A stretch of DNA of 64,000 bases from Zerene cesonia (GCF_012273895.1 NC_052104.1:2790001-2854000); one strand, 5' to 3'; positions 1 to 14,016 are shown, counted from the stretch's first letter. Program-made: numbers and translations. The notes: a model not told the origin generated them from the letters alone.

Positions 1-46
1 TTACTGAATAGCAAATGTATCTCATCCTTTGTCTATTACTTATACT

Positions 47-230
47 GGTTGCCTGGAAGAGATCACTCGTAAGTCATGAGGCCGCCCGCTGTGCTGGTTT
101 AGTGTTAACTTGTACAGCTACATTCAGCTACAGCTGCGTACGCATATGTATGTACGTTGGATTTTTTTCATTGGCTATTTACAAAAAAACTTATTGCATA
201 TAAACTTTAATAAAATCCTTCCTTCAAAAT
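47..230 (+). mobile_element. LINE 3' tail fragment
   Basis: 'actggttgcctggaagagatcactcgtaagtcatgaggccgccc' is the conserved end of a non-LTR retrotransposon reading (…VAWKRSL-like), also found at 36402. Only the last part and the 3'UTR remain. The short ORF at 15-203 is this fragment and is not a gene. Confidence 0.55.
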
Positions 231-3200
231 TAAAGCATTTGCATTAGCTCAATTATAAGCTTCAGTAATCCAATAAGCATAAATATTAAAGATGTCCATC
301 AAAGATTTTGTTATTTTAAGAAATTAATTTAAGATATGAATGAACATTTTTTTTTTATTTAGCTAATATTGCATGTTCAATACCATTTACGGTATCAAGA
401 GTGTACCGCTGGTCATTATTTATTCAGTACATTGCTATTTAGCAGTACGAGCGTCCACCTTAAAGCCCGTTAAAATACTTTCAGTATTAATTTACGAGTA
501 CGCTTAGCGAATAAATTATAAGAAATTAATTGAGAGGAATTTTTAATAACTATTTTTCTCAGTCGTGAATTGGAACATTGCTTTTTTATTGAGTTGTTGC
601 TGCTTTTAATGATTGAAATAATGTTGTTTTCAGTCGCTTTTAAAAATGTTGTGTGTTTGCTATTCTTAGTTTCGCTCTTTTAGAATAATGGGTTTATGTC
701 TATTTACTCAATTTCTATTAAAAATTAGTTACATACGAGACAGAAAATATAGTGCATATAAAGTGAAGTATTTAAAAATGTATGTTATTTATCTAGATTG
801 AACTGTAACTCGTGTTAATTGAATATTGTTTTCAAGTTGAAAAACATGCTCGTGTAGGTTGATTTTTTATCCATTGTTCAAATTTATTTATTCTTATTTC
901 ATAAAAACGTTTCTTATTATCCGTCTTGACATTTTATAGATAAAATTTTTATATTGATGCGTTATTGTTTTTATTTTTGAAACTAAGGCAGAAAAATCGG
1001 GTCTCCTGTTTTACAAAAAAACAAAACATAAATTACACTAGCGATATTGATTTACTAATGTGCATCTATTCATTTATTACTTCAACAAAACACTTTCTTT
1101 CTTCAATCATGCTACATTTTGTCAAAATCTTCTCAGTTTCATGATTGACATCATAGCAATTACTCTTTAGAAAAGTAATAATGAACAGAAATAATCTGGT
1201 TACTGTATTTAAATATATTTACCATATTATATTACTATATTAAAGAACGATATTATGGTACAAAAACATTACTTAAAATCGTAATAAAAACAGAAGGGTG
1301 TAAAAATTCACAGTCTGCAAGACCGGTGACAGGCGTAAATTATTCCTTTACGACTCTTGAAAATTGAGAAGAGCTGTAAATTTTATATTTGCCGCTCAGT
1401 TTTAAAGCAACTGCGATTTTAAAACGGTTTTTTATTTCCTTTTACGTTCAGAAAATAGTTTGAGCGGCTGGGATAAGATATATTTGAGAACTTGAAATAT
1501 TTTGTATATATTGGTATAAAATATATCATTTTCTTTTTATAATTTTTGTGAATAATTACATACAATATTTGTTTGAATTGTTAAATTAAAAACTTAGTTT
1601 ACATTATCTAGGGTGACTTGCGCAGTACACCTACCAAAAAGAATTATTAAAATCGTTCCAGTAGTTAGTAGGCTTAAACGTCATATGTCTGGACGACGAG
1701 AGACATACAAAAATTTTGCTTTGAACGGAGAGTTTTAATTCAAAGTTTGCATACATATTAAGGATCATGACGATAGAATAATTTCATAGGTTTCTCTTTC
1801 TATCAATCGTCAGAAGTCAATAATTCCCTTACGTACACTAGAGCAGTATCTATGTAGTTGACACTATCATTAAAGTGCGTTTTTAGTTCTTTAAACAATA
1901 TAGCTAATTATTATTTTAGTTTTTAGTCAATCTATAGAATTTAAAAACATGTACATTTTATTATATGTACATATTTATAAATACTACGTGCAAATCAAAA
2001 TTGCGATGATGAAAAATAATTTCTCAAGAGCGTTCTCCAATTTGTTATAAGAAATCCAAGATCGCAAAGTAACGTATTGATTTCAATCATTAGTCACTTT
2101 GTTCTCGTTGACGCTCCGTCGCTTTCTTTTTATCACAAACAATTCTTCTGAAACAAAATGCTTTGATGTTAACGTTTATTAATCGTCCAACAGCGCCCCG
2201 TTGTTTTTAAACATCTTATTCGTTTGTAAATGCAAATGGATTGGCTTTTCAATTTATTGAGACTTCAAGCTAGTTTGATGTTTATGTGTATGTAGTTTAA
2301 AGTGTTAATTTAATTAAACTGATCTTGACACCCGCTTGCAACAGGCTCTGTCTTGTCTTTATTCGAACTGTCAAACTCGTGAATGTTTATAAATCATTAA
2401 TTTTTGGGGCATATTTCGTAAGTTTTTCTGAAGATCAATCTCCTGTTGATGAGCAAGACAACAAAAATGGGAGATATGAAATGGGATAAGAAATAGAGTT
2501 TCGTCTTTACATATAGAAAATAAAATATAAATACAATTATATTGCGTTTTAGTTATAGTAAAGTCAGTAATGAAAACTCACTTTAATAGTGAAATTTGTT
2601 TTTGTTTTCATTTGGATATATAATTATATAATAGGTTTTCGTTTTATTAGGTTTTATAAGTTACCAAATAAAATTCGTAAGTAAGGAACACTGCACCGAT
2701 AGCAGTTTAAAATAACAACAAGTATACATTTCCTATAGAGACTTATAATTATGCCTTTAATTTGTAAATGAGGCAAATGGGTAAAATTCGTAATATTTTC
2801 ACATTAGATGCGTATCCAAGAAAAGAAAAAAATATTTTATAATCATATTATGGAAGTATAAAATACTACAATATCGCTACGTTAAGCGTTATCTCGACTA
2901 TTCATTATGACTCTCCATTACGATCAAATAAGTTATGAACCATCTCTTCCCCTCAATTTCATTTAGAGACCCCGTGAGGCTTGCGCAACTCTCGTGTTAT
3001 GATATTTCCCCCAAAAAAATACATGTCATCTAAACTAGAATTTAGTATGTTATTTATATAGTTAAGCGAATTAAGTGTCGCCATGAAAGCCGTGAGGCAT
3101 GTTTGTAGTCAATTTGGAAGCGAGACAAGTAGCCGCCGTATCTTACATTCAATAAAATACACAAGCAAGTCAAAATATTGCGTCTGACTCCAAATACGCT

Positions 3201-4492
3201 CCAGTCTTAAGGCGGACATAGAACTTTCTAGAATTCCTGTTCGTATATAGATTTATATGGATCAATTCCAGCCCAGCGGGTAAGACCTTCTTTATATAGA
3301 AACAGAGGATTTGGAGGCTACGACAAAGCAATTTTAATTGAATCTTTTATCCATCGCGTCAAGGTTACATTTCAAGTGCTCTAATCGTGAAAAGATATCG
3401 TAGATAGCGTGTGGACCCAAGAAGATAAACGACACCTTCTAACAAATAGCACTTGTTCAGTATTGAACAGTTTGTTACGAAAATTCAATAGATTATGGCG
3501 TTAAAAATTTAGATATCTTTAAGAAGCGGTATCTCTGCAGTTTAAATAAACAAATTATGTGTTATGTTGCCATCGAATTGAAACGGTAGCATATAATTTC
3601 CTTCTCAAATAGTAAAATTACAATATTATTACAAAAACTTGAAACAAATTTAGCCTATCGCACGTTCAGAGTCCGCACCCGACTCTCTTATTTGAAAGTT
3701 AATATTAAAACTTTTTCCAATTTTTTTCGAAACATTGTTCGGAAATTCATCGAGTTACAAAGATTGTTTTTTGAAGAGTTTTCAAGAAAATAATATTAGA
3801 CAATTAGGCTTATTTTGAGAATGACAGACAAAGCTTTTTCGTCACTTTGTAATGTTAATTTCTGATGACAGCTGGTGAGATCAAATAAAACATAATGTTA
3901 TACATTATTTTATATTCCAACTTACATTTATATTGAATAATTTCTTCTTTCGTTTCTCGGACATGATAAACAATAATTTGCGTTTTGTTTCAATACGTTT
4001 TTTTAAATAACTATATTATACATATGTGTTTTTACCCCATTTATCAGTAACATACCAAGTCAGAATAAGGCCTATAACTAACTATAAATTCTAGATATAA
4101 AAAATTCTAGATAAACGTAGATGTAATCTAAAATTGAACCCTAGGCAGCCTTATCTAGTTGTAGATTATACTTATCTTAGGAAAACGATAGAAAATATTT
4201 ATGCAAATGCTCTAGGAAACTTTCCCAATAATAACGTCAAGGGTAAAGGTTACGTTAGGTCATACGTAAAGAACTAACATAACATTTAATAACCTTCTAT
4301 AAAAGCAACATTTTCTTTTGCCAAAACTTTTACATGATACTCCACTCATTGTCGCAAAATCACGGGACATTGAATTCTGAACACATGTTCAAAGTTTATG
4401 TGCCTATGACCCTTATCTTACAGTAAATTTATTATAGCCTACGATCCGACTTCTCGGTTCCGCAAGTGCTTATTTTTAATGGAGTTCATTTT
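231..4492. other. A+T-rich DNA without recognised features
   Basis: Stops are frequent in all frames. A slightly less A+T-rich part at 2950-3430 includes a donor-like CGGGTAAGACC near 3279, but no exon can be bounded. Confidence 0.6.
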
Positions 4493-4818
4493 TGTGGGAG
4501 TCGAGCATGCTTCGGCACGAATTGGGCCAGCTCGCACCGGGGAAGTACCACACCCTCACAGAAAACCGGCGTGAAATAATAGCTTGCTATTGTGTTTCGT
4601 GCGGTGAGTGGGGGAGCCGGAGGCCTATTTCCTTGTCCTAGCCCTTCCCAGTCCATTCCTTTTTTCCATTCATTAATCCTTTCCTCATCCCTTTTTCCTT
4701 AAAAGCGGGCAATGCATTCTCAGAGGTCTGAGCTTCTGCGAATGTTCATGGGCGGTGGTGATCGTTTACCATCAGGCGAACCACCAACTCAGTTGCCCGC
4801 TAAGACATAAAAAAAAAG
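4493..4818 (+). mobile_element. SINE-like retroposon, family A, full length
   Basis: The copy starts TGTGGGAGTCGAGC, passes through 'gcaccggggaagtaccacac' and 'ccaccaactcagttgcccgct', and ends TAAGACAT with an A-tail. The A-tail fixes the sense strand. Several matching copies in this window define the consensus. No long ORF; no target duplication was found. I did not see a clear tRNA-type promoter on the sense strand, so its origin is unresolved. Confidence 0.8.
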
Positions 4819-6403
4819 AATGTTAAGGAAGGGAAAGTATAGAATCACAGTCACAAGTATGGTCAACAAATGTTTCTGTCACTAATTTTATGATCAAATG
4901 CGATGTTTTTTTATCAAGTTTAATAAAACGAAATAAAGAATTGAAAAAAAACGAACTATTCGTGAAAACTGGCTACTATTACGGTATTTCGTAATTAACA
5001 CATCGTTAATATATAATTATAATGCGTTCCTAATATAAGTAACTCTTCCATCAACATGATCAGCACTTTTAAGCCCTAGCTCCTATCCAATGAGCCACCA
5101 CTGCCCTAGGGCCTCTTATAAGTAAAAAAATTACTTTCAAAAGTTTTTCATTCATTACTGCGTATTGTTATAATATTTATTAGCATCTTTTCTAAATCTG
5201 CGACATCTTGTATATCATAAAATAACATTACCTATTTGTAAGCACCTAACGTCTGCTTTGTCAAATTCTTCTGAGATATAGGTAATAACCTAGTTCAGAA
5301 GACAGAGCATCATTGTCAATTTAATATTTGTCCTTGCTAATAAATATATTTTATATTATTTATTTTATTTTAAATGGATTACTGGAATGGATACTAGTTT
5401 TTAGGATAAAAGTATAGTATACTAATAATATAAAACGAATCGGTGTCCATAGTAAATCTTTTACTTATTTTAGAATGATTTACATGTACATACATTCGTT
5501 ATTCGTATATTTTGCTAATGACCACTAAGCCTGGAAACCTCTGTGTTTAATAGCTCTCCTGTGTGATTTATTGAGCCTGAGATTTAGATAATTAATGAGA
5601 TTGTACGCAGGTTTAATGGTGATTTGACAAACATATTATTTCAACTTTCCATAGGTTTTCATTTCTAGTTCTACAATGTTTATAGTTACCAACTCTTTTC
5701 TTACCAACCTTTGTAAGTTTAATAAACATATTATATTCGTACTAATGAAATGAAGAGAAAGAAAATAATGTCAAATTTCACGAAAATATGTTTAATAACG
5801 CGTTTTTTACCCTGTGAAAGTGCAAATTAGAGGAATATCTTAGTTTAGCTGAAAATATAGACAGATCCGGGGTTTAACTGGTATAGTTACCGTTCCCGTA
5901 AGATTTTAGTAAAAAAAACTATAATTTTCACTTTCTCGGTATTGATACTACCTTTTTTACAACATTTTATACAAATCAGTTCAGTGGTTTAGGTGAAGAA
6001 GAGACTCATAAAAGCTACAAGTACTTATACAAGAAGTAAGTTTCACAAATTTAAACAATTATGTTTATACTAAAATAGAAAAAAAATAATATCTAAGATT
6101 TGACACTAAATGTTGCTGAGCATGTGAGAGAAAATATAACGTATATTGTGAATGTGTAAGTATGTGAGTGTGTGCGAGTGTGTGTGTGTCTCCTTGTCAT
6201 TCATTGTGTAACATTCACCTTCTATGAGAAATTTTGAAAGAATAGAAAAAATTTGATCACTGGGCGGGATACTCTCTACAAAGATTTCTCATTTATAAAG
6301 CATTTCAATGCTACAAAACTAAAAATTAAATCCAACTTCCAATCAACTTATTTGATTTAGTTTTGTATGATATTATAGGGAAGCATTTTGAATAAGACCT
6401 GTG
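4819..6403. other. A+T-rich DNA between family A copies
   Basis: Besides the remnant at 5865-6010, there is a short interrupted TG-rich run near 6150-6190. Nothing else is recognised. Confidence 0.55.
5865..6010 (-). mobile_element. Degraded Helitron-like remnant
   Basis: 'taccgttcccgtaagatttt' and 'aaatcagttcagtggtttagg' follow the order of the minus-strand copies, at low similarity. Confidence 0.4.
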
Positions 6404-6708
6404 TTTTTTTTTAAATGTCATAGCGGGCTACTGAGCTGGTGGTTCGCATGATGGTAAGCAATCACCACCATGAACCTCTGAGAGTGCGCTGCTCACTTTT
6501 AAGGGATAGGGGATAAGGAAAGGATTGTTGACTGGAAAGAACAAATGGACTGGATAGGACTAGGAGAAGGAAATAGGCCACCGGCTCCCCCCTCACCATA
6601 TGAATCACAATAGCAAGCTATTATTTCACGCCGGTTTTCTGTGGGGGTGTGGTACTTCCCCGGTGCGAGCTGGCCCAATTAATGCCGAAGCGTGCTCGAC
6701 TCCCACAA
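6404..6708 (-). mobile_element. SINE-like retroposon, family A, full length
   Basis: The reverse-complement copy begins at the low end with a T-run (the A-tail) and 'atgtcatagcgggc' and ends 'ctcgactcccaca'. The apparent ORF starting at 6600 is only the antisense of this repeat plus flank. Confidence 0.8.
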
Positions 6709-8530
6709 TAAAAAAAAGCTTATTTATGATAATAATTATTTGTTTGTTTTATTACAGTTCAACGAACGTCAAGATGTGGATAATAAAAATGGAAGGGATT
6801 TACTTTAAAATTGTCACGTATATTCACTACAGCATTGAATAACAAAATAGCATTTCACAAAGCGGGAGATACTACGAAATAAAAGAAGGATTAGTATACA
6901 GAATTGCGAAACAAATACAAAGCGAATACAAGCAAAACTTCATAAAAAATTGAGAATTAAAAAACCACATTTAATGTATAGCTAAATTCACAGTACGCAA
7001 TACGCCGAGGGCGAATAATTAAGTGTATTAATAAAAGTGTTCCGAACGAGATATAAATTAATTATTATTGAATTTGAATTCATGTATCCATTCAGTATTT
7101 TTTGTGATTGACAAACATACAAAAATAGACAATCAGATAAATAATACAACCGTTCTTTTGAGATCTATAAATCATCCAACCTGCATCACAACTATACTCT
7201 AAATATTCAGTACTAAAAATATTTAACGTACAGAAATAGCCTGGTTTCTGTTTAATATAATAAATATGTTTAAATTATATCTAAGGGATATTGTTTTTTA
7301 TGTTATTTATGTTAATACAATAATATATAATAATAAAACCAAAACTATGACACAGACTCTATTACATTCCACTAAATTAAAGCAAAGCTTATATTTTTTC
7401 TTCTAAATTATATTTAATTATTGCTTGCCTAAGCTCGCTTTTTAAAATATGTTAGCAACCAAAAGGACCTGCTTGGAGCTATAATTAAACAGCATTGTTA
7501 CTATTCATTAATTTTATGTGAATTTAGCAAAGCATTAAATCTCACCGTTGGAGGGTATCGCAAGGATTTGTTGCCTTATACTTGAATTAATAAGCGCGAC
7601 TGCGGTAAGTGAAAGCGTAGTTTGTGTCACCATTTCTATACAATCTCGACCTTATCCATTGTGTTTAGAGATTAATTTCTATTGCTGAGATTATTATTTT
7701 CTACGAAACCGCGACGGGTAAGCATTTTAGACTGAATACGGTTTGAGCCCTTCAAGTGAAATCAGTATTCTAAACATTGTCGAGTAAATGTTCTTCCGCT
7801 ATGACAACGCTGGCGGGTTTTGAAAAGATGCTCGGGTATTGTGATTCTAATTTTATGGGACCTTTTAAGATAATTGAAAGTATTAATTATACTTACAGCT
7901 TGTTTTAAAACTGGAGGACATAAGAGGTTATTCTTTTTCTTACAAGCTATTTTAAAGTACTTCTTTTCTATAATTGCTTTTCTCAAAACATTGCATTGCA
8001 GTCTTGTGTTTAAAAATGTTTCGTTTAAAAGTTTTAGAATAATCGCGAAATTTCGAAAGCATAGCGCAATGCGGTTTCTGGTGTCATAATATAAAAACAT
8101 TGCTTATACACATTTCTTTAATCTTTAGTTCGTTATAACTTATAAGGTTAATAATAATGAATGAAGACTGTTTATTGATCGTAAAATTGAATTAAGTCAA
8201 AGATTAAGATTTAAGCTATAAAAGATAAAAGGTTAGTGCAGTACCTAAATTTATTGATATTAAGTGTTTTGTGTACCTCATTAAAAAAATATATGAATTT
8301 ACTTCATTTTTGTCGTTAGGTACAGTATAGTTGAAAACTAATTTTTATACCACATGTGTTAGTTCAGATATTCTACGATTCCGCATTATATGAATACTAA
8401 AATAACGTAGGTGTATATATCTTCCGAAACTTGCCAAATGTTATTCCATGTTGAATGGATGCCATAAAATCTATCTGATATACCAGATATTGTTCTGACA
8501 ATCGTGAATTGCGATACAGTACTACAGTGA
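6709..8530. other. A+T-rich DNA without recognised features
   Basis: Opposing short frames near 7762-8100 overlap each other on both strands and have A+T-driven composition, so neither is credible. Confidence 0.55.
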
Positions 8531-8600
8531 GCAGTGATGGCTCAGCGGTTAGGATCTTGAATATAAAGCGAAAAATTGGAGGTTCCAAAAACGTGACGAA
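8531..8600 (+). mobile_element. Orphan tRNA-like SINE head
   Basis: GCAGTGATGGCTCAGCGG at 8531-8548 matches the family B A-box region, and a degenerate B box (GGAGGTTCCAAAA) lies about 40 bases downstream. The SINE body and tail are not recognisable. It is not a functional tRNA, because no cloverleaf closes around it. Confidence 0.5.
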
Positions 8601-8760
8601 GATATAAATTGGTTTTTCAATTAATCTATCACTTTCCAGCCTACGAAATATCTCCAGGCACAAAAATCATACCATAAAATCGCTCCGTTGCGCTGTGAAA
8701 AAACAAACTGAACAAATTTATGTCGTATTTACAATATTATAACGATATTAAATGATTTTC

Positions 8761-9000
8761 GGGGAAATACCGCACCCCTACAGAAGACCGACGTGAAATT
8801 GTAGTATGCTACGGTGTTTCGTACGATGAGTGGGGGAGCTGGAGACCCGTATCCTTTTCCCCGCTCTTCCCAATCCAATCACCAATCCTTTCCATATCTC
8901 TTACTCTTTAAAAGTCGACTACATAGGTATACCTTTGCGAATGTGTGCTTACCATCCGGCAAACCACTATCTCAATTGCCCGCTATAACATAAAACAAAA
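8761..9000 (+). mobile_element. SINE-like family A, 5'-truncated
   Basis: It starts within the 'ggggaaataccgcacccct' block and runs to 'ttgcccgctataacataaaac'. The first about 60 bases of the family are missing, with an internal deletion near the 'tgcgaatg' region. Confidence 0.72.
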
Positions 9001-10643
9001 TACATACGAACATACCTTGACATGGTGAGTGACAATGATAAATCCAGGCACTATCTATCACATATAGCTGTATTAATATTTGTATATAGACTGCCTCTGC
9101 CAATAATATTAAAGAGACGGTTCTATAACCGCATTATTATAAACGTATAATGGATCATCAATGGTTGATAATGAATAAAAATGCAGGTCGAGTATTTTAC
9201 TTTGATCATTCTGCAATCATTTCTTCCAACAATACCTCATTATTTATAATTAATTAGTGGTAGCAAACAGTTAAAAACTGAATTTAAATTTCGTGTAGAT
9301 GTAATATTCTTCGTTATGCTGACAGTTTAGTGATTTCCCGGGGGTTTCAACGTAAACTTCATAAGAAGGACGATTCTCAGTAATGTAAGGTCAGACTGTA
9401 CATCTCTGAATCTAATGCGAGTAGTTTTTGGTAAATTAAATTATGAATAAATGCGTTTTTTAGTCTATTTTTAACGCAAAGTAAGTGCGTCTCCCTAAGA
9501 AAAGAAACAAATTTGTCTTTAATTGTTTTATATACTTGAGAGGAGCCTACCAGGTGGACCACGAAATTATGTATTTTCGAAGCCTAATTTCGATCAATAA
9601 TAATCATTTTTGAAACAAAACTTATAAACTTATGAAAAAAACTAATACAATGATTCCAGTTTTCAAATTAAATGGATTTCATATAATTTTGTTTTCTGAA
9701 GCTATCTATGTTCAATGTTCATTCTCCTTATTATTATTTTAATAATAATTTGGTATTTCGCACTCAAACCTCTTTAGAAATATCCCATATAAAACTTTTA
9801 CTGGGGTAAGCTCCTAAAATAGCAATTTAAATAATCGGGACTATAGTTTGAATATGAAAGTACACAGCATCCTATACTATTTAAATTTTCAGTATAAAAA
9901 CGCAGTTTCCATAGTAACTATCTAAAACTAAGCTGCGTTTATTTTAAAGGAAATTTGAGTTACCTACACGGAGTTTAGTTTCTTCGCGAGAGATAATATA
10001 CATGGAAATTTTTAGCTTGAAAACAAAGAATCAGTTGTAGTTGTTTATTTAAGGAAGGTTTTTTTCAATATCTATGTTTGGGATGCAATTGATACTGAGA
10101 AATTTAATATACATACACCTTTGAGTATATGAGGTAATTTATTTATGACACTGGTTAGATAACAAGTTCTCTTTATAAAGTTATCCAATTTACCTTCACC
10201 TGGAACTGAACTAATCTTTAATCTTCCTTTCCTAGAGAAACGTGTCTATTTATACGTGAAGAACAACAATTATTTAAAATGTATGTATTATTTTATATTT
10301 TATAGGAGGTTATTCATGGTGGAGATATTCATTGAAGTAGCATTTTGCATGTTTACATGAGCCTTGGGGTATGTCGGATTCCCACTGAAAACAGTGCACT
10401 ACCAACTAGAACACTACTGGCTATCGCAGCACCGCTTAAGTGGCGGGGTCGTGGGTTTTTTTGAGAATTAACCCCGGTATCGGAAGCCTTACCAAAATCT
10501 GTAAAAGTATATTATAAAGGGGTACGATTCACTTTTCGTATATTAATAGAAGAATGTAATCTATAAAAAATATATTTATACTGATTTATTAAATATAATA
10601 TATGAACTGCAAAATTAATCAGAAATACTGGCATTACTGATCT
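9001..10643. other. A+T-rich DNA with a small G+C-rich patch
   Basis: At 10390-10500 'cagcaccgcttaagtggcgg' and 'ggtcgtgggttttttt' loosely resemble a tRNA-like or SINE head, but no A-box/B-box pair can be defined. Confidence 0.45.
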
Positions 10644-10920
10644 CTTTTTTTTCATGTCACAGGAGGTAACTGAGCTGGCGGTTCGCCTGATGGTAAGTAA
10701 TGACCACCACCCATGAACATTCGCAGAGGTAGTCTGCAGATGCGATGCGATGCCCGTTTTTTAAGGGGTAAGGAACTAGGACAGGATTGAAAAGTGGAAA
10801 GGAGGATTGGACAAGGTCAAGTGCGGAAAAGGAAACAGGTCGCTTTTCCGTGGGGTAGTACTACACCATTCTCTGGTGCCAGCTGGCCCAATTCATGCCG
10901 AAGCGAGCTCGACTCCCACA
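10644..10920 (-). mobile_element. SINE-like family A, nearly full length
   Basis: A T-run followed by 'catgtcacaggaggtaactgagctggcggttcgcctgatgg' at the low end and 'gagctcgactcccaca' at the high end. A stretch just before the 'tgtggggta' region is deleted. Confidence 0.77.
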
Positions 10921-11760
10921 TACGAAATTGTTGTTGTCAATTTTTTTTTCTGTAAATACAAGGAAAATCCCTGATTTTTCGTCAACCATCTCTAATGTTA
11001 TCTGTTAAACGAGCATATGATTCGCACAATCCATTAAACATATGTCCTGAACAGTAATTGCTATTCGCTGTTGACGAAAGAGTTCCGCGTTTCTTCAAGT
11101 TTGTGGCTTTACGACTAAACGAGAGAAAATATCTATAATGTCTAAAGTTACCTTTGTCTTTTACATAATAAAAAGTTGAAATGACCAACGTACATACGTA
11201 AGTAAAATTAATTAACACTTGCCTTCAAATTTTGATATCAATTCCACAATCATTTCAGTTGCCAAAATACAGACGATCTGAATAAATTAAAAAGTAGAAA
11301 GTCATATGACATAGACGATATTTTATACAAAACAATACGTAGATTTTACAATCGATCAATAGTCCCCAAAAATTATACAATTAATAATAACTTATTTCAA
11401 ATATTCACTGGTACCTAAACTGATTTGCTATTATTGCCCTATCGTTATTTTTGGTGTCTTGTAATACACGTGGCAATGACGCAGGGAGTAAATTAAATTA
11501 TACCCGTGGGCCAACAAGCTCTGTGATTTTGCTTCCTTTTTCCTGCAGGCGTTCCTAGAGGTGTGTTAATTGCTTTAGACGTCGTAAGGATAATCTTTAT
11601 TATGATTAAGACGGGAGTATTATTCTAGTGGTTTTCTTTATTGAGTTGACAGAAAGTTATTTTTGTGACTGGGAAACGTTTGTTGTCGAATTTCAAATGC
11701 AGATAAGAAAATTCATGCTTCTTCACTTCTTTTTTGTTAGTATTTTTTAAGTACTAGCGT

Positions 11761-11899
11761 GCAACTGAGCAGCAGCTCGTTTCGCTTAAGGTAAGCTATC
11801 ATAAACACAGTAGCTTGCTACTATTTCATACCGGTCTTCTGTGGAGGTGTTGTACCTTCCCGGTGCGAGCTGGCTCAATTCGTGCCCGATTCCAATAGT
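11761..11899 (-). mobile_element. SINE-like family A, internally deleted
   Basis: The A-tail-side end ('gcaactgagcagcagctcg...ggtaagc') is joined directly to the head side ('acagtagcttgctactatttcata' to 'ctggctcaattcgtgcc'). About half of the family is missing. Confidence 0.68.
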
Positions 11900-12995
11900 A
11901 AATTATTTATTCATGTTGTTAATATAAAGTCATCTTTATCGCTTATAACAAACAAAAATAAACGAATTTAAAATCTCATCGTACTTACTTGTGTTTCCAT
12001 TGATTATTCAAAATGAACTGTAAGAAGCAGTAGCATACATTCAACATATAGCGAGCTAAACCCAGATTGCGTTATGGTGAGAGCTGATAGGCGGCGATAA
12101 CGCTCAACTAGATTATCTTCCCACTTATCTCAGTGAAGAGCGTAAATAAAAATACGTTTTTCTCACAGTTTCCTTAAACAGATATTTAAATAATGTTGTA
12201 TGGAGAAAAATAAACTTCAAAATCTTGGCTTGCATACAAATTAACATGTTTTAAAAAGTCAACTTTATAACTATATCTTCATACGGTCCGGAAAAGCATA
12301 CTTCAATTCATACAAAAATACAAGAAGTCATGTGAATTTTAATTTATGTGCTTTATGAAAGTGGTATTGTATCGTAAAGGTATAAGTAGGAGTCCAACGT
12401 TACACTTCACACATGTTGACAAATACTTGTGTATTTATAAAATAGACTAAATGATTTTGTTATACTAACCTCACCATAATTAATAATTTTGTATTATTGC
12501 AATAATATATACAATTAATAAAATTGATCAAACGGATTATCGAACAGGACGGACGGAAAAATCTTAGTGGACTGTTTTGTTGTGTATTTTTCCCAAAACC
12601 TTTTAATCATTTTAATCAAAAAGCAACTTGTGTAAGTCACACATTCAAAATAATCACTAAGCCCCAAACCAAACTGAAATCTATCTCTACGTAACATTTC
12701 ATATAGATCCGATTAGTAGTATTTTTTGTGAAAACGTCACACTTCTACCCATACTTTTACATCTACTCAAGCACAATATAAGAAACCAGGTTATCACTGC
12801 CCCACAGCATTTTACCGAAACATATAATTTGAAAGTACAAACTCATTGGGCTCGAAAGCTTTCAGCCAAAAAACCAGCCACGTAGACATTACGTGCTGAA
12901 TGAAACTTTAGCTCCTCCCTATGATATGAGGGCCTTGCAGATGGTATCTTTGCTGATGCAGATTATTATCAGAAAATTTATATTTTGTTGATCCT

Positions 12996-13140
12996 AAATT
13001 TGACCTTATACCTGATAGGGATATTGATTTAGCTTTAAAATTTCTAAGATTAAACCGGCATAAATGATGACCCAAAATTTGACACATGATAGGGTGATTA
13101 AGCTTTAAAATCTCTATAGATTTAACCGGGATGAAATATA
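12996..13140 (+). repeat. Imperfect tandem duplication, about 75-bp unit
   Basis: Two diverged units each start AAATTTGAC and contain 'tgataggg', 'agctttaaaat' and 'ttaaaccgg/ttaaccggg'. Unit 1 is about 12996-13074 and unit 2 about 13075-13140, the second with small deletions. Confidence 0.65.
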
Positions 13141-13850
13141 TTTGTGTAAATACAATATAGTTTACGTCAGTTACTGATGATGTAAATTAAGAAACCATCG
13201 TCAGTAAGAAACGTCGGCTCGTACTGCACTGGCGGTAGAGCTACTGTTAGTATGAATTGGTTACAAACAAATATTTTAGTTGTCTTAGATCGCTTCATTT
13301 TGGTATAATAATAGGCCTGCCTGTGAAAGCACTATTAAAATCAGTCAGGCCAAAAACGCCTTTATATAATGTAAATACATATTTTATTAAGGGAACTGTG
13401 AACCTTAAATTGTATGTTATATTGGACTGGATTATAATAATAAAATTAATATCATTACATTTTAAATAATAATGAGTTAGTGGAAAAACGAAATGATGCG
13501 CATTGTTTTGTAATGTAATAATAATATAGTGTAAAATTATGTAATTTCTTATGATCGGACCTGGTTCATATTTATTTTATTAAAACAGCCTAACAGTTAT
13601 GATTGATATAACAGTTAATAACTAAAAATGTTTAAAAAGCTATAAAATGCTTTAATGAGAGGTTGAGCAGGCTTAAGTCTTTGAGCTTTGAAACGAGATA
13701 ATAGCTCCTTTGAAGCCTTTAGATGTTAACTTTTATGTTAATAGATCGTGTATATACTGGCTTATAAAATCACGTGAGTTAAGGTAAATTACTAATTTCT
13801 ATATATAATATCGATACAGATAACATAAAGCTATAATAGGGAGTACTTAC

Positions 13851-14016
13851 TAGGCTTACTAGGCGCTCACGTCGCCCAGCTCGAGGTAACGGGTTGCAGC
13901 CGTGGGGGTCGCGGACGTATACTGACCAGTTGCCGTGACCCCTTCACTAACGAGACTAGACGGAACACAATGGGGGTTTCGACATAACCCACACCTCCTT
14001 TCCCCAGGGTTTTCCC
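13851..14016 (-). other. G+C-rich island with splice-like borders, unrecognised
   Basis: Strongly G+C-rich in an A+T-rich setting. On the minus strand an acceptor-like TTTTAATTTTAAAG precedes it, and tandem donors (CTA|GTAAGC, CTA|GTAAGTACT) follow. Two minus frames stay open for most of its length, so the coding frame is ambiguous and one frame stops just before the donors. It may be an exon, a non-coding exon or part of an unrecognised repeat. Confidence 0.25.

Larger units (their letters stand above)
10921..13850. other. A+T-rich DNA, mostly featureless
   Basis: Apart from the family A fragment and the tandem duplication listed separately, nothing is recognised. At 13205-13250 'ggctcgtactgcactggcgg' is a small G+C-rich patch of unknown origin. 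Confidence 0.5.

Noticed and set aside
6600..6842. 80-codon plus-strand frame
   Set aside because: It is antisense of a family A SINE-like copy plus flank; the similar frames at 40478-40663 and 40513-40830 have the same cause.
7762..8100. 112-codon minus and 71-codon plus frames
   Set aside because: Opposing frames over the same A+T-rich DNA, with no domain, splice or codon signal favouring either.
8531..8600. tRNA gene
   Set aside because: A-box-like sequence is present, but the B box is degenerate and no acceptor stem forms; better explained as a SINE head.
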